This document shows, piece by piece, positions 15,917 to 24,080 of a DNA stretch of 64,000 nucleotides (position 1 is the first letter of the stretch; each line of letters opens with the position of its first letter). Source of the DNA: GCA-2861595 sp035526335 (GTDB taxonomy: Bacteria; Actinomycetota; Acidimicrobiia; Acidimicrobiales; GCA-2861595); NCBI GenBank assembly GCA_035526335.1, contig DATLCN010000026.1:62001-126000 (forward strand). The letters are read 5' to 3'. A program made the translations under genes and the position numbers. The notes under the pieces are model-generated. The model saw only the letters and a list, made by a program, of their open reading frames with translations, searched no databases and had not been told where the DNA came from.

Positions 15917-16069
15917 TCAGCCGTTCTTGCCGAGCATCCGGTTCATCTTGGTTCCGCAAACCGGGCAGGAGCCCTGGGCGGCGCGACGGCCATTGGCCAT
16001 CTCGACGGCCTCGCCGTCGAACTCACGCTTCTCCCGACATTTCACGCAGTAACCCTCGTAGGTTGCCAT
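15917..16069 (-). CDS. DUF5679 small zinc-ribbon-like protein
   Basis: This 50-residue protein starts at ATG 16069 and contains two cysteine pairs, YCVKCREKREF and GSCPVCGTKMNR, followed by a basic C-terminus ending MLGKNG. This matches the DUF5679 family, common in actinobacteria and chloroflexi, whose function is unknown. The four cysteines suggest one zinc site. Its stop directly precedes the queF start codon. It lies 9 bases downstream of thrB on the same strand. Confidence 0.85.
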   Translation of the reverse strand: MATYEGYCVKCREKREFDGEAVEMANGRRAAQGSCPVCGTKMNRMLGKNG

Positions 16070-16078
16070 GCCGCGACC

Positions 16079-16927
16079 CTAGTGCAGCACTGTCAGCCCT
16101 TCGTGGTCCGCCTGGAGCAAAAGCGCCCGTCCGGCCACTCCTGCGTCGGCCAGAAGCTTCTCTCCGACGGCGTGCAGACGCGGGGCCTCGTCCTTCGCGC
16201 AAAAAGCCAGGAGGCTGGGGCCGGCGCCCGACCAGCAGGACGCCATTGCCCCGGCATCGGCCAGCCCCTCGAGCAGAGCGGCCGCCTCGGGGAACAGCGG
16301 CGCCCGCGCCGGCTGGTGGAGGCGATCCTCGGTGGCCTCCGGGCGCAGCAGCGTCCGGTCGGCAAGTCCGGCCAGAAGGAGCCCCATGCGGCCGAGGTTG
16401 AAGGCGGCATCGCCGTGCGGCACGTGACTCGCCAGAGCGGCACGAGCCTGTTTCGTCGGCAGCCCGCGTGATGGCACGAGCACTACGAACGACATGCCGG
16501 CGTCGAGCGGGAAACGATTCGCGACCGCCGTCGTTCCGATCGTGGTGGCACTCACCAGTCCGCCGAGCACGGACGCCGAGGCATTGTCCGGATGACCGTC
16601 GTACCGGGCGGCCACGGCCAGCGGGTCGGCAGCGCCGGCCGCCGCGGCAGCGGCGGCGGCAAGAGCGGCCGAAGATCCCAGGCCCCTGCCGACGGGAATG
16701 TCCGAGCGGACCGTGATGGCGAGCCGGTCGTGCCCGCGGACGGAAATGGCGATGCGGGCCGCGAGATGCGAGGCGTCGCACGGCAGCTCCGCTCCCTCGC
16801 CTTCGGTCATCACGATGAGCCGGTCCGCCCCTTCCACCTCGACCTCGACGTGGAGCGCGAGCGCGATCGCCAAAGTGTCGAAACCAGGGCCCAGGTTGGC
16901 CGACGAAGCCGGGGCCCGTGCGCGCAC
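16079..16927 (-). CDS. thrB: Homoserine kinase
   Basis: ThrB is a GHMP-family kinase that phosphorylates homoserine for threonine synthesis. Visible motifs are the N-terminal APASSANLGPGFDTL, the ATP loop VGRGLGSSAALA (with an Ala-rich helix after it) and GHPDNASASVLGG, plus the C-terminal SGAGPSLLAF. The product is 282 residues. The start is a GTG at 16927. No other threonine genes (hom, thrC) are adjacent, which is unusual but not rare. Confidence 0.93.
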   Translation of the reverse strand: MRARAPASSANLGPGFDTLAIALALHVEVEVEGADRLIVMTEGEGAELPCDASHLAARIAISVRGHDRLAITVRSDIPVGRGLGSSAALAAAAAAAAGAADPLAVAARYDGHPDNASASVLGGLVSATTIGTTAVANRFPLDAGMSFVVLVPSRGLPTKQARAALASHVPHGDAAFNLGRMGLLLAGLADRTLLRPEATEDRLHQPARAPLFPEAAALLEGLADAGAMASCWSGAGPSLLAFCAKDEAPRLHAVGEKLLADAGVAGRALLLQADHEGLTVLH

Positions 16928-17021
16928 CGGCGCACCCTACGTGGCGCGGTTACCTCACACGAGCGGCAGTGGTCGAAATGATGACGGGAATCCACGACCT
17001 CCCGTCAGGAGGAAAGAAACC

Positions 17022-17351
17022 ATGTACACCTTCGCCGTAACCCTGCTCTTGGGGCTGGCGTTGTTCAAGATGGTGGACGTGCTCGAGGAGCTCGTCCCCG
17101 ATCTCACCAAGCTGCACAGCGTGGTGACGCTCGGTCTCGCCATCGCCACCGCGTTCGTCATCGACTTCTCCCTTTTCGATGGGTTCGGTGTGGCTCTGCG
17201 CGAGGACTGGATGGGCACTGTGCTGACCGGCGCAGTCATCGCCGGCTCCACCACCGTGTGGCGCTCCGCCTTCCACTGGCTCGGCTCGTCCGAGGGCGAA
17301 GAGCCCGAGGTGCGCCATCAGCCCACACGTATGGTGAACCGGGCGGCGTAA
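17022..17351 (+). CDS. Small integral membrane protein of unknown function
   Basis: A strong AGGAGG nine bases upstream sets the ATG at 17022 and a length of 109 residues. Three hydrophobic segments are visible: about residues 3-22, 33-52 and 65-85. A charged C-terminal tail follows. I do not recognise the family. It is convergent with the ECF S-subunit gene, and a 12-bp hairpin follows 27 bases after its stop. The open frame upstream of 17022 overlaps thrB in antisense and is not used. Confidence 0.75.
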   Translation: MYTFAVTLLLGLALFKMVDVLEELVPDLTKLHSVVTLGLAIATAFVIDFSLFDGFGVALREDWMGTVLTGAVIAGSTTVWRSAFHWLGSSEGEEPEVRHQPTRMVNRAA

Positions 17352-18219
17352 CGCCCCGCATCTCCGACTCAAGTCGCGGAGGCGGCCCCTCGCCGGGGCC
17401 GCCTCCGTCGCGTTCCGGCACCAGCTCGACGACCGGCGCCAAGCGGTCGGCCACCCGGCGCAGCGCCGGCAGAACGTGCCTCCCCGTGATCAGGATCAGC
17501 ACGGCGTTGGCGAGGGCGCCGGCCGCGTCCCACGGGAGAGAAGTGGCGACGTAGAACGACCAGTAGCGCTGCAGCGTGGCGGTGAACGACAGACCCGGGT
17601 GCCAGGCCAGTTCACCGCTGCCCACTGTGAAGGGCCAGAACCACAGGTTCATCACCGCGCCGAAGAGGAACCCTGCCACCCAGCCCACCGCGGCGAGCAC
17701 CACGACCTCTGCCATCGGAGGTAGCCGCCTCGTGAAGTGGCCCGCGAGACCGCTGGCACCGCCGAGCCAACCGAGCACGAGCATCTGGAACGGGAGCCAC
17801 GGACCGATGCCGCCGGTTATGACGGCCGACGTGGCCATGGCACACAGTCCGAGCAGCATGCCGAATCGAGGCCCGAAGGCGGCACCGGCCAGGATCACCA
17901 GGAAGAAGATTCCGCTGCCCCCGCCCGGCAGGTCGACGAGGCGCAGTAGGCCGGCCGTCGCCGACAGCACACCGAGGAGCGCCACCGTGGCCCCGTTCAT
18001 GGTCGCCCGGCGGAGCTCGAGGGTGACGGCGGCAACCACTAGTGCGCCCACGGTGGCGGCGACGAGGGGCGCGTCACCGGTGTGGCCGGAGTCGGCGAGG
18101 GCGCCTGCCGGCAGCCAGAACGGGTAGAGAAACGCGGCCGCGCCGACGGCGACGACGAGGAGGTACACGGCCACCGGCCGCGAGCGGGCGACCAACGCCG
18201 GCACGGTGACGCCACTCAT
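17236..18219 (-). CDS. ECF transporter S component (probable cobalamin substrate-binding subunit)
   Basis: The N-terminal 260 or so residues form about six transmembrane segments with the GIFFLVILAGAAFGPRFG and GGIGPWLPFQM segments typical of one class of ECF S subunits. The ATG at 18219 overlaps the ATPase stop (ATGA). The substrate is not shown by sequence; cobalamin is inferred from the divergent B12-riboswitch operon. The C-terminal stretch after GGGPGEGPPP reads through a 12-bp hairpin and overlaps the convergent small membrane gene by 116 bases, so the last 60 or so codons look unlike the rest. The stop at 17236 is the only one available. Confidence 0.8.
   Translation of the reverse strand: MSGVTVPALVARSRPVAVYLLVVAVGAAAFLYPFWLPAGALADSGHTGDAPLVAATVGALVVAAVTLELRRATMNGATVALLGVLSATAGLLRLVDLPGGGSGIFFLVILAGAAFGPRFGMLLGLCAMATSAVITGGIGPWLPFQMLVLGWLGGASGLAGHFTRRLPPMAEVVVLAAVGWVAGFLFGAVMNLWFWPFTVGSGELAWHPGLSFTATLQRYWSFYVATSLPWDAAGALANAVLILITGRHVLPALRRVADRLAPVVELVPERDGGGPGEGPPPRLESEMRGVTPPGSPYVWADGAPRALRPRTSRASGRRSATRWWSRR
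17378..17406. terminator. 12-bp hairpin between convergent genes
   Basis: GGAGGCGGCCCC (17378-17389) pairs perfectly with GGGGCCGCCTCC (17395-17406) around a five-base loop. It lies just after the plus-strand membrane-protein gene and inside the 3' end of the ECF S-subunit frame. No T run follows on either strand. Confidence 0.6.
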
Positions 18220-19817
18220 GTCGGAACGACGTGGCTCGGTCCGAGCGCCGCTCCCACCTCCTCGACGGTCAGGAACGGCGGCAGCACGCGCAGGACCTGC
18301 GGCGCGAAGAGGGAGCCGGAGAGAACCGAGCGGGCGGGACCGTCCGCCACGGTCTCCCCGTCGCCGAGCACCACCACGCGGGTGGCACACCGCGCCGCGA
18401 GCTCCACGTCATGGGTGGCCAGAACGGCTGCCGCATGTGACGTAGATATGCGCTCGCGCAGCAGGCTCTCGAGCGCGACACGGGACTGGGCGTCCATGCC
18501 GCGCGTCGGCTCATCGAGAAGAAGGACGTCCGGCTGGCCCACGGCGATGGCGGCGATGGCCAGCCGTTGCCGCTCTCCCGCCGAAAGGTCCCTCGGGTGC
18601 CGCCCGGCGAGGTCGAGAAGGTCGAGTGCTTCCAGCCAGCGTTCGACCCGGCCGGGGTCCCGCAGACCGAGCAGGCGGCAGGTGGTCTCCACATCGGCTC
18701 GGACGGTGGGTCCGAGGAGCAGCGAGTCCGGGTCCTGGGGGACGTAGGCGATGGAGCCGGGACGGAGGAGCTCACCCCGTGACGGCGGGTCCAGGCCGGC
18801 GAGGGCTCTCAGGAGCGTCGTCTTCCCTGAGCCGTTCCGCCCCAGCAGCGCCACGACTTCACCCCGGCCCACCTCCAGATCGATCCCGCGGAGGACGGCG
18901 CGCCCACCTCTGCCGGCGTCGATTCCCTTGGCCGAGATCAGCGTCTCGCCGGGCGCACGAAAGGGGGACCGTTCGGGGAGGGGCAGTTCCAAGGTCATGG
19001 CCCGGGCCAGGTCCCGCGCATGGCGGACGGTGAGCGGCGGCGGTTCCCAACCGAGCAGCCGACCGAGCCGGGTCACGGCCGGAGCGCCGGCATAGGCGGC
19101 CAGGACGTCTCCCACCGGGCCGGGCGACGGGACGGCGCGCGCGCCGGTGGCGGCGGTGGCGGTTTCGCCCAGAAGGAGGGCGCGGTGGGCCAGAGGAGCA
19201 GCCCGCTCGAGACGGTGCTCGGCCACCAGCACGGTGGTCCCCAGGTCGGAGTTGAGGCGGCCGACGGCGGCCAGCACGTCCTCCGCACCCTGGGGGTCGA
19301 GTTGGGAGGTGGGCTCGTCGAGGATGATCGCCGAGGGAGCAGCGGCCAGGGCGCCGGCGATGGCGCACCGCTGCTGCTCGCCTCCCGACAAGCTCGCCGG
19401 AGAGCGGTCGCGCAGGTGGGCGATCCCGAGCGCGTCGAGCACCTCCTCGACCCGCCGGCGCATGGCCATCGGCGCCATGCCGAGGTTCTCGAGCACGAAA
19501 GCGATGTCGGCTTCCACCTGGTCCACCACGAACTGCGATTCCGGGTGCTGGTGGACGAAACCGACGACATCCGCGAGTCGGCGGGGCGGATGGGTGCGGG
19601 TGGACCGGCCGAAGGCGACGACGTCGCCGGTGAAGCGGCCGCCGCTGGCGTGGGGAACCAGCCCGTTGGCGCACCGCAGGAGCGTGCTCTTGCCCGAGCC
19701 CGAGGGTCCGGCGACGAGCAGGATCTCCCCGGCCCGTACGTCGAGCTGGACCTGAGCGAGAACAGGATCACTGTCGGGGTAGGCGAAGCCGACGCCCCGG
19801 TAGACGATGGCGTTCAC
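18216..19817 (-). CDS. ECF transporter ATPase, two fused ABC domains (EcfA1-EcfA2)
   Basis: The 533-residue protein has two full ABC ATPase domains. Domain 1: Walker A GPSGSGKST, signature LSGGEQQR, Walker B AIILDEPTSQLD. Domain 2 (from about residue 290): GRNGSGKTT, LSAGERQR, VLLLDEPTRGMD. In ECF importers a pair of ATPases drives the T subunit. Here both are on one chain, so no separate partner is needed. GTG 19817 overlaps the T-subunit stop (GTGA). The open frame upstream of that start is the shadow of the T-subunit gene. Operon order T-A-S on the minus strand, all coupled by four-base overlaps. Confidence 0.93.
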   Translation of the reverse strand: MNAIVYRGVGFAYPDSDPVLAQVQLDVRAGEILLVAGPSGSGKSTLLRCANGLVPHASGGRFTGDVVAFGRSTRTHPPRRLADVVGFVHQHPESQFVVDQVEADIAFVLENLGMAPMAMRRRVEEVLDALGIAHLRDRSPASLSGGEQQRCAIAGALAAAPSAIILDEPTSQLDPQGAEDVLAAVGRLNSDLGTTVLVAEHRLERAAPLAHRALLLGETATAATGARAVPSPGPVGDVLAAYAGAPAVTRLGRLLGWEPPPLTVRHARDLARAMTLELPLPERSPFRAPGETLISAKGIDAGRGGRAVLRGIDLEVGRGEVVALLGRNGSGKTTLLRALAGLDPPSRGELLRPGSIAYVPQDPDSLLLGPTVRADVETTCRLLGLRDPGRVERWLEALDLLDLAGRHPRDLSAGERQRLAIAAIAVGQPDVLLLDEPTRGMDAQSRVALESLLRERISTSHAAAVLATHDVELAARCATRVVVLGDGETVADGPARSVLSGSLFAPQVLRVLPPFLTVEEVGAALGPSHVVPT

Positions 19818-20917
19818 GCCACCAGCGCGGTCGCCGCGTCGGCCGGCCCCGAAAGGCTCGGGGACTGCTGGCGGGCCCGGCAGAGGGCCGGGGCGACGAG
19901 GAAGGCCAGCGCCAGAACCGCCAGCAGGTTCAGCGCCGGCAACCGGAGCGGGCTGGCGGACCAGACGAGGCTGGCGTCGCGGCCGAGGGCGAGGAGGGCG
20001 AGGCCGCATGGGGCGAGCAGACACACTCCCGACACCACGAAGTCCTCGCGCTTCATCCGGCGGGGCCGGTAGCGCACGCGCTCTGCACGGCGGGACGCGA
20101 CGGTGACGGCGGCGGCGAGGCTGGCAGAGCCGGCGAGGCCCATGGCCACCGCCAACCCGCCGGCGCGGCCGACCAGGGCGACGAAGGCACCGGCGAGACC
20201 CACCAGAGCCATCAGGAGCAACGACCCCGAGACGCGGTCGGTCGTGCTCGTGCCGGCGTGGCCGAACCCTCGGGAGTCCATCGACTCGGCGAGGGCCAGC
20301 GACCGTTCCAGGCCGCTCTCCAGCACGGGAAGAGCCCTTCTGAGAAGGCGCCCCCGGCGAACGACCCGGCCGCCCGTGCGGGCGAGGTCGGCCTCGCCCA
20401 CCCTGTGCACCGTCGCCAGCGTCGACGGCACGAAGGCGACAGCCACGGTCACCACCAGTCCGACCTCGTAGAAGGCACGGGGCGCGGACTGCACCAGCTC
20501 GTGATGGGAGACCACGGCGTTGAAGGCGCCGAACACCGCCATCACGCCGACCACCACGAATGCCTCCGCCGACGCCTGGAGCAGCACGGGGAGCTCCACG
20601 GTCCCACCCATGCGGAAGCCGCCCAGGAGGCGGGGCAGGTCGACGTGGGGGAGGGTGAAGAGCACGTGGTCGCCGGCATGGGTCGTGAGGCTGGTCAGGA
20701 GGATGCGTACGCCGGCAAACAGAACCCCGAAGACGAGGAGCACCGAGAACGAGGTACGGGCCACCGCGGTGTCCCGGCCGTGCACGGAGACGACGACGAC
20801 GGCCACAGCCACCACGAGCGCCACGTACAGCGGGCTGGGGGCCAGCTCCAGGGAGGCTGCCGCGGCAACTGCCCACACCAGCCAGGCCACCGCATGGAGA
20901 GGCTGGGCTGTCGTCAT
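19814..20917 (-). CDS. ECF transporter T component (CbiQ/EcfT family)
   Basis: A 367-residue membrane protein with about five N-terminal hydrophobic segments, then a cytosolic region with SLALAESMDSRGFG, the Ala-Arg-Gly type coupling helix motif of EcfT proteins that contacts the ATPases, and further C-terminal membrane segments. The length exceeds the usual 260 or so, with extra C-terminal helices. ATG 20917 is the first gene of the T-A-S operon, which runs away from the cobalamin riboswitch on the other strand. I see no B12 box on the minus strand, so control of this operon is not apparent. Confidence 0.9.
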   Translation of the reverse strand: MTTAQPLHAVAWLVWAVAAAASLELAPSPLYVALVVAVAVVVVSVHGRDTAVARTSFSVLLVFGVLFAGVRILLTSLTTHAGDHVLFTLPHVDLPRLLGGFRMGGTVELPVLLQASAEAFVVVGVMAVFGAFNAVVSHHELVQSAPRAFYEVGLVVTVAVAFVPSTLATVHRVGEADLARTGGRVVRRGRLLRRALPVLESGLERSLALAESMDSRGFGHAGTSTTDRVSGSLLLMALVGLAGAFVALVGRAGGLAVAMGLAGSASLAAAVTVASRRAERVRYRPRRMKREDFVVSGVCLLAPCGLALLALGRDASLVWSASPLRLPALNLLAVLALAFLVAPALCRARQQSPSLSGPADAATALVA

Positions 20918-20957
20918 GTCATGGTCCTGGTCAGAAGCTCCACCAACTGTCTATGCT

Positions 20958-21103
20958 GCCGTCCCGGTAGAGGTTGCCTGCCAGCCCGGATGCTGCAGGC
21001 GGTCCCTCCCCTTCGGGGGCGGGACGGGGGAAGTCGGTGCAAGACCGACGCTGACCCGCAACTGTGACCGGTCCTCGGACCGTGAGCCAGGAGACCCGCC
21101 CCT
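20958..21103 (+). promoter_or_regulatory. Cobalamin (B12) riboswitch
   Basis: The region shows the diagnostic core of the cobalamin aptamer: GGGGAAGTCGGTGCAAGACC, then GACGCTGACCCGCAACTGTGA, a short hairpin, and the B12 box GAGCCAGGAGACC at about 21084-21095. Flanking stems can close it. It lies on the plus strand 70 bases before the secreted alpha/alpha-barrel gene at 21175. B12 riboswitches normally repress B12 uptake or synthesis when adenosylcobalamin is plentiful. The GGAGG Shine-Dalgarno at 21164-21168 suggests translational control; I did not resolve the expression platform. Confidence 0.95.
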
Positions 21104-21174
21104 CCACGCCGGATCCAAACGGCGTCCCGTGCACTGGCCGGCCCTCGTGGAAAGGGGCTCAACGGAGGTAGACC

Positions 21175-22965
21175 ATGTCCCGACGCTTCACCGTCGTACT
21201 CTCGCTCATCGCCGCGGCGGTGTTCACCGCGACCGCGGTGTCCGCATCAGCCGCCGTCCCGCCGGATCCGACGGTCGAGAGGGCCGTCCAGTGGCTGCGG
21301 AGCCAGCAGCAGGATGACGGAGGCCTCGAGGTCAGCGGTTTCCCCGGCTTCGAGACGCCCGACGCGACGCTGGCGCTGGCCGAGCACGGCCAGTTCCCCA
21401 GGGATTCCGAGGAGTCCCGGTGGCGGCCGGAGGCAGCCCAGGCCGCGGTCAAGGCCGCGGTCAGGAACGGCAAGACGCCCCTCGACTACCTCGACGACCT
21501 CGCCGAGACCACGACATCGCCCGGACAGGCGGCAAAGCTCATCGTCCTGGTGGTCGCGCCCTTGGGGCTGGACCCCGCCAACTTCGACCCCCAGGGCGAC
21601 GGGCGGGCCGACCTCCTGGCGCGGATGGACGCCGGTCGCAACGCCAACGGCTCCTATGGTCCCGCCGCCGCCTTCAACGCCACCCTCTACGCGGCACTGG
21701 CCAACATGCTGGCCGGACGCGGCGTCGCCCCCGGGACCCGTGACTACATCGCGGCCGCACAGCAGGCCAACGGCGGATGGAACTTCGCCGGCGACCGGAC
21801 CGGCACCGACGACGACATCGACACCACCGGGCTGGCCATGCAGGCCCTGCGGGCAGCCGGCGTCGACGCCCACAGCGAGCCTCTCCGGCGCGCCGTCAAG
21901 TTCCTGCTCCGCCGCCAGCTACCGACTGGAGGGTGGGAAGCGTTCGGGAGCCCGGATCCCAACGCCACCGCGCTGGCCATGCTCGGGCTCACCGCCGCCG
22001 GCCACGACGTCGGGTCCGTCTGCTGGCTGGCCTCGGCCACCGGTGCCCCGTCCACCTCGCCTGGTGGGGCCCTGCGGGCGGCCCAGGCCGCCGACGGCGA
22101 CATCGCCGGCCCCAGCGACTCCTTCGGCGTCAACACCTTCGCCACCTCACAATCCGTGCAGGCGCTGCTGCGGGGCTGGCTGCCCGTCGTGCGGGACGCC
22201 TCCTACTGTCCCGACGACGGCTACCGGCTGGTGGCCTCCGACGGAGGAGTGTTCACCTTCGGACACGCCGGGTTCTTCGGATCGACCGGGGCGCTGCGGC
22301 TGAACCAACCCATGGTCGCAATGGCCTCGACGCCGAGCGGCCAGGGCTACTGGCTGGTCGCCCGCGACGGTGGTGTGTTCGCCTTCGGTGACGCCCGCTT
22401 CATCGGCTCGACCGGTGGGATCCGCCTCAACCAGCCTGTGGTGGGCATGGCCTCGACACCGAGCGGCCAGGGCTACTGGCTGGTCGCACGCGACGGTGGT
22501 GTGTTCGCCTTCGGTGACGCCCGCTTCCACGGATCCACCGGAGCCATCACCCTGAACCAGCCCATGGTCGCAATGGCGCCGACACCGGGCGGCGCCGGCT
22601 ATTGGCTGGTCGCACGCGATGGCGGTGTTTTCGCCTTCGGCGACGCCGTGTTCCGCGGCTCGACCGGTGCCATCACGCTCAACCAGCCGATCACCGGGAT
22701 CGCCGCCACTCCCAGCGGCGCCGGCTACTGGATGGTCGCTGGAGACTCCGGCATCTTCGCCTTCGGTGACGCCCGTTTCCTCGGCAGCGATGCCGGCGCC
22801 GGCGCCGGCGCCCCCACAGGGGTCATCGGGCTCCGCGCGTCGTACCGCGGCAACGGTTACCTGTGGGCCACCAGCGACGGGCTGGCTCGGGGGAAGGGCA
22901 CAGAGGTCAACGCCCGAACGGTTCCGGTGACCTCGAACGCGCCGATAGTCGGCCTCGCGAGCTAG
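21175..22965 (+). CDS. Secreted alpha/alpha-barrel (transcobalamin alpha-domain-like) protein with beta-repeat domain
   Basis: The 596-residue product begins with a signal peptide ending VSASAAV. Residues about 28-330 have prenyltransferase/terpene-cyclase-type alpha/alpha repeats: VERAVQWLRSQQQDDGGL, AAQQANGGWNFAG, DIDTTGLAMQALRAAG, KFLLRRQLPTGGWEAFG. This is the fold of the alpha-domain of eukaryotic transcobalamin and intrinsic factor. Residues 349-596 are about six 42-residue repeats of the type GYWLVARDGGVFAFGDA, probably a beta-propeller or solenoid. The B12 riboswitch directly upstream points to cobalamin capture rather than lipid cyclisation. ATG 21175 follows GGAGG. Cobalamin binding is inferred, not shown. 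Confidence 0.85.
   Translation: MSRRFTVVLSLIAAAVFTATAVSASAAVPPDPTVERAVQWLRSQQQDDGGLEVSGFPGFETPDATLALAEHGQFPRDSEESRWRPEAAQAAVKAAVRNGKTPLDYLDDLAETTTSPGQAAKLIVLVVAPLGLDPANFDPQGDGRADLLARMDAGRNANGSYGPAAAFNATLYAALANMLAGRGVAPGTRDYIAAAQQANGGWNFAGDRTGTDDDIDTTGLAMQALRAAGVDAHSEPLRRAVKFLLRRQLPTGGWEAFGSPDPNATALAMLGLTAAGHDVGSVCWLASATGAPSTSPGGALRAAQAADGDIAGPSDSFGVNTFATSQSVQALLRGWLPVVRDASYCPDDGYRLVASDGGVFTFGHAGFFGSTGALRLNQPMVAMASTPSGQGYWLVARDGGVFAFGDARFIGSTGGIRLNQPVVGMASTPSGQGYWLVARDGGVFAFGDARFHGSTGAITLNQPMVAMAPTPGGAGYWLVARDGGVFAFGDAVFRGSTGAITLNQPITGIAATPSGAGYWMVAGDSGIFAFGDARFLGSDAGAGAGAPTGVIGLRASYRGNGYLWATSDGLARGKGTEVNARTVPVTSNAPIVGLAS
22219..22963 (+). repeat. 126-bp tandem repeats encoding 42-residue beta modules
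   Basis: Units start at 22219, 22345, 22471 and 22597, with a more divergent fifth at 22723 and a degenerate sixth after it. Units two and three are nearly identical in DNA over long stretches, which indicates recent duplication. The fifth unit carries a GCCGGC-type hexamer array (22792-22812). Confidence 0.9.
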
Positions 22966-23058
22966 CGCCTTGATCGGCAGCAGTTCTCGGGAAGGGTCGT
23001 CCCAGCGCGGCTGGCGGCAGGGCTCGTCTGGCTCGTCGCTCCGGGCGCACGAACTCCG

Positions 23059-23976
23059 ATGGTGCTGAGGCGGCACGCTTTTTGCACCGTCGCCCTCGCC
23101 GCCGGCTGCTGGTTGGCCGTAACCGCCTCCGCCGGCGGTGCCACGACGACGGGTGCCGGTGGCGCTTCCGAACAGAACCGCGCTGTGGTCGTGGTCGACA
23201 CCGGCGAGCAGGTCAAGAAGATCTGCGTGCGGTTCTGGGAGGAGTCGATCTCGGGAGCGGAGCTGCTTCAACGTGCGGAGGTGGACGCCGCCCTCCGGCC
23301 CTACGCGGGCAAGGGTGTGGCCGTCTGCTCCCTGTGCGGCGTCGGCTGCAGGACCGACGACTCGTGCCTCACGTGTGACCCCGACGGCCGCTTCTGGGCC
23401 TACAGCCGTGCCCCGGCCGGCACGTCGGCCTTCCGGCTCTCCTCCGCCGGCGCCTCCAACACCGAGGTCCACAACGGCGACGTCGAGGGCTGGCGCTGGA
23501 GCCGCGGCACCTCCCCCGGCTACATCTCCGTCGAGGAGGTGTGCGACGGGGCGACACCGGCGTCGGCGTCGGCCACCACGAGCACGGCCGTGGTCGAGGC
23601 GCCGGGAGCGACAGTCCCGCCTGCCGGCTCTTCGGGGTCCCCTTTCACAACTTCCACGCCATCAACTTCCCGTCCCGGTGCGTCGGCACCGGGCGGGACC
23701 GGCACCCGATCCCCGTCGTCCACCGCCGGCGCTGGAGCGTCGCCGGCGGACCTTGCCCAACCTGATGCCGTCCCCCCACCTCCGGCCCCCTCGCCTGGCG
23801 CCGGCGAACAGGTCTCGTCGCCCTCCGACGTCGCCACGGCTGCACCCCATGGCGCTGCGAAGGACGATGGTGGCGGCTCGCCCGGCGGTCTGATCGTTTT
23901 CGCCGGTGTCCTGGCAGGCCTCCTGGGCTGGGCCGCTTGGGCCCGCCGGCGCCGCCGACGGCACCCGTTCGACTGA
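23059..23976 (+). CDS. Secreted, membrane-anchored protein with transcobalamin C-terminal (DUF4430-like) domain
   Basis: The 305-residue product has a signal peptide (hydrophobic to about residue 27), an ectodomain (about 40-165), a long Ser/Thr/Pro/Ala linker (about 170-265) and a C-terminal transmembrane helix (GGLIVFAGVLAGLLGWAAWA) with a basic tail. The ectodomain has ISGAELLQRAEV, a cysteine cluster CSLCGVGC and CLTC, then GRFWAYSRAPAGTSAF and VHNGDVEGWRWS. This resembles the DUF4430/transcobalamin C-terminal family, the second half of the human B12 carriers. It lies 93 bases after the barrel gene, probably in one riboswitch-controlled transcript. The family call is by eye. Confidence 0.78.
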   Translation: MVLRRHAFCTVALAAGCWLAVTASAGGATTTGAGGASEQNRAVVVVDTGEQVKKICVRFWEESISGAELLQRAEVDAALRPYAGKGVAVCSLCGVGCRTDDSCLTCDPDGRFWAYSRAPAGTSAFRLSSAGASNTEVHNGDVEGWRWSRGTSPGYISVEEVCDGATPASASATTSTAVVEAPGATVPPAGSSGSPFTTSTPSTSRPGASAPGGTGTRSPSSTAGAGASPADLAQPDAVPPPPAPSPGAGEQVSSPSDVATAAPHGAAKDDGGGSPGGLIVFAGVLAGLLGWAAWARRRRRRHPFD

Positions 23977-24080
23977 CGGAGGGCGCCCGGGACGGCAGGG
24001 TTCGCTCGACCGGCGCCGCGCCCCGCCAGCGTCGGGCCCGAGACGTGGGCCGACTCCGTGGCCACGGCCGGGTCAGGCTG

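Noticed and set aside
20918..20957. A second riboswitch for the ECF operon on the minus strand
   Set aside because: No B12 box or other riboswitch core is visible on the minus strand; the aptamer is clearly oriented toward 21175.
21175..22190. Squalene-hopene/terpene cyclase or prenyltransferase enzyme
   Set aside because: The repeats fit the fold, but the DxDD-type catalytic motif of hopene cyclases is not seen, the protein is secreted, and the B12 riboswitch points to a carrier role.
23977..24080. Terminator between the B12 operon and ftsK
   Set aside because: Only a five-bp GGCCC/GGGCC pair is visible, too weak to annotate.
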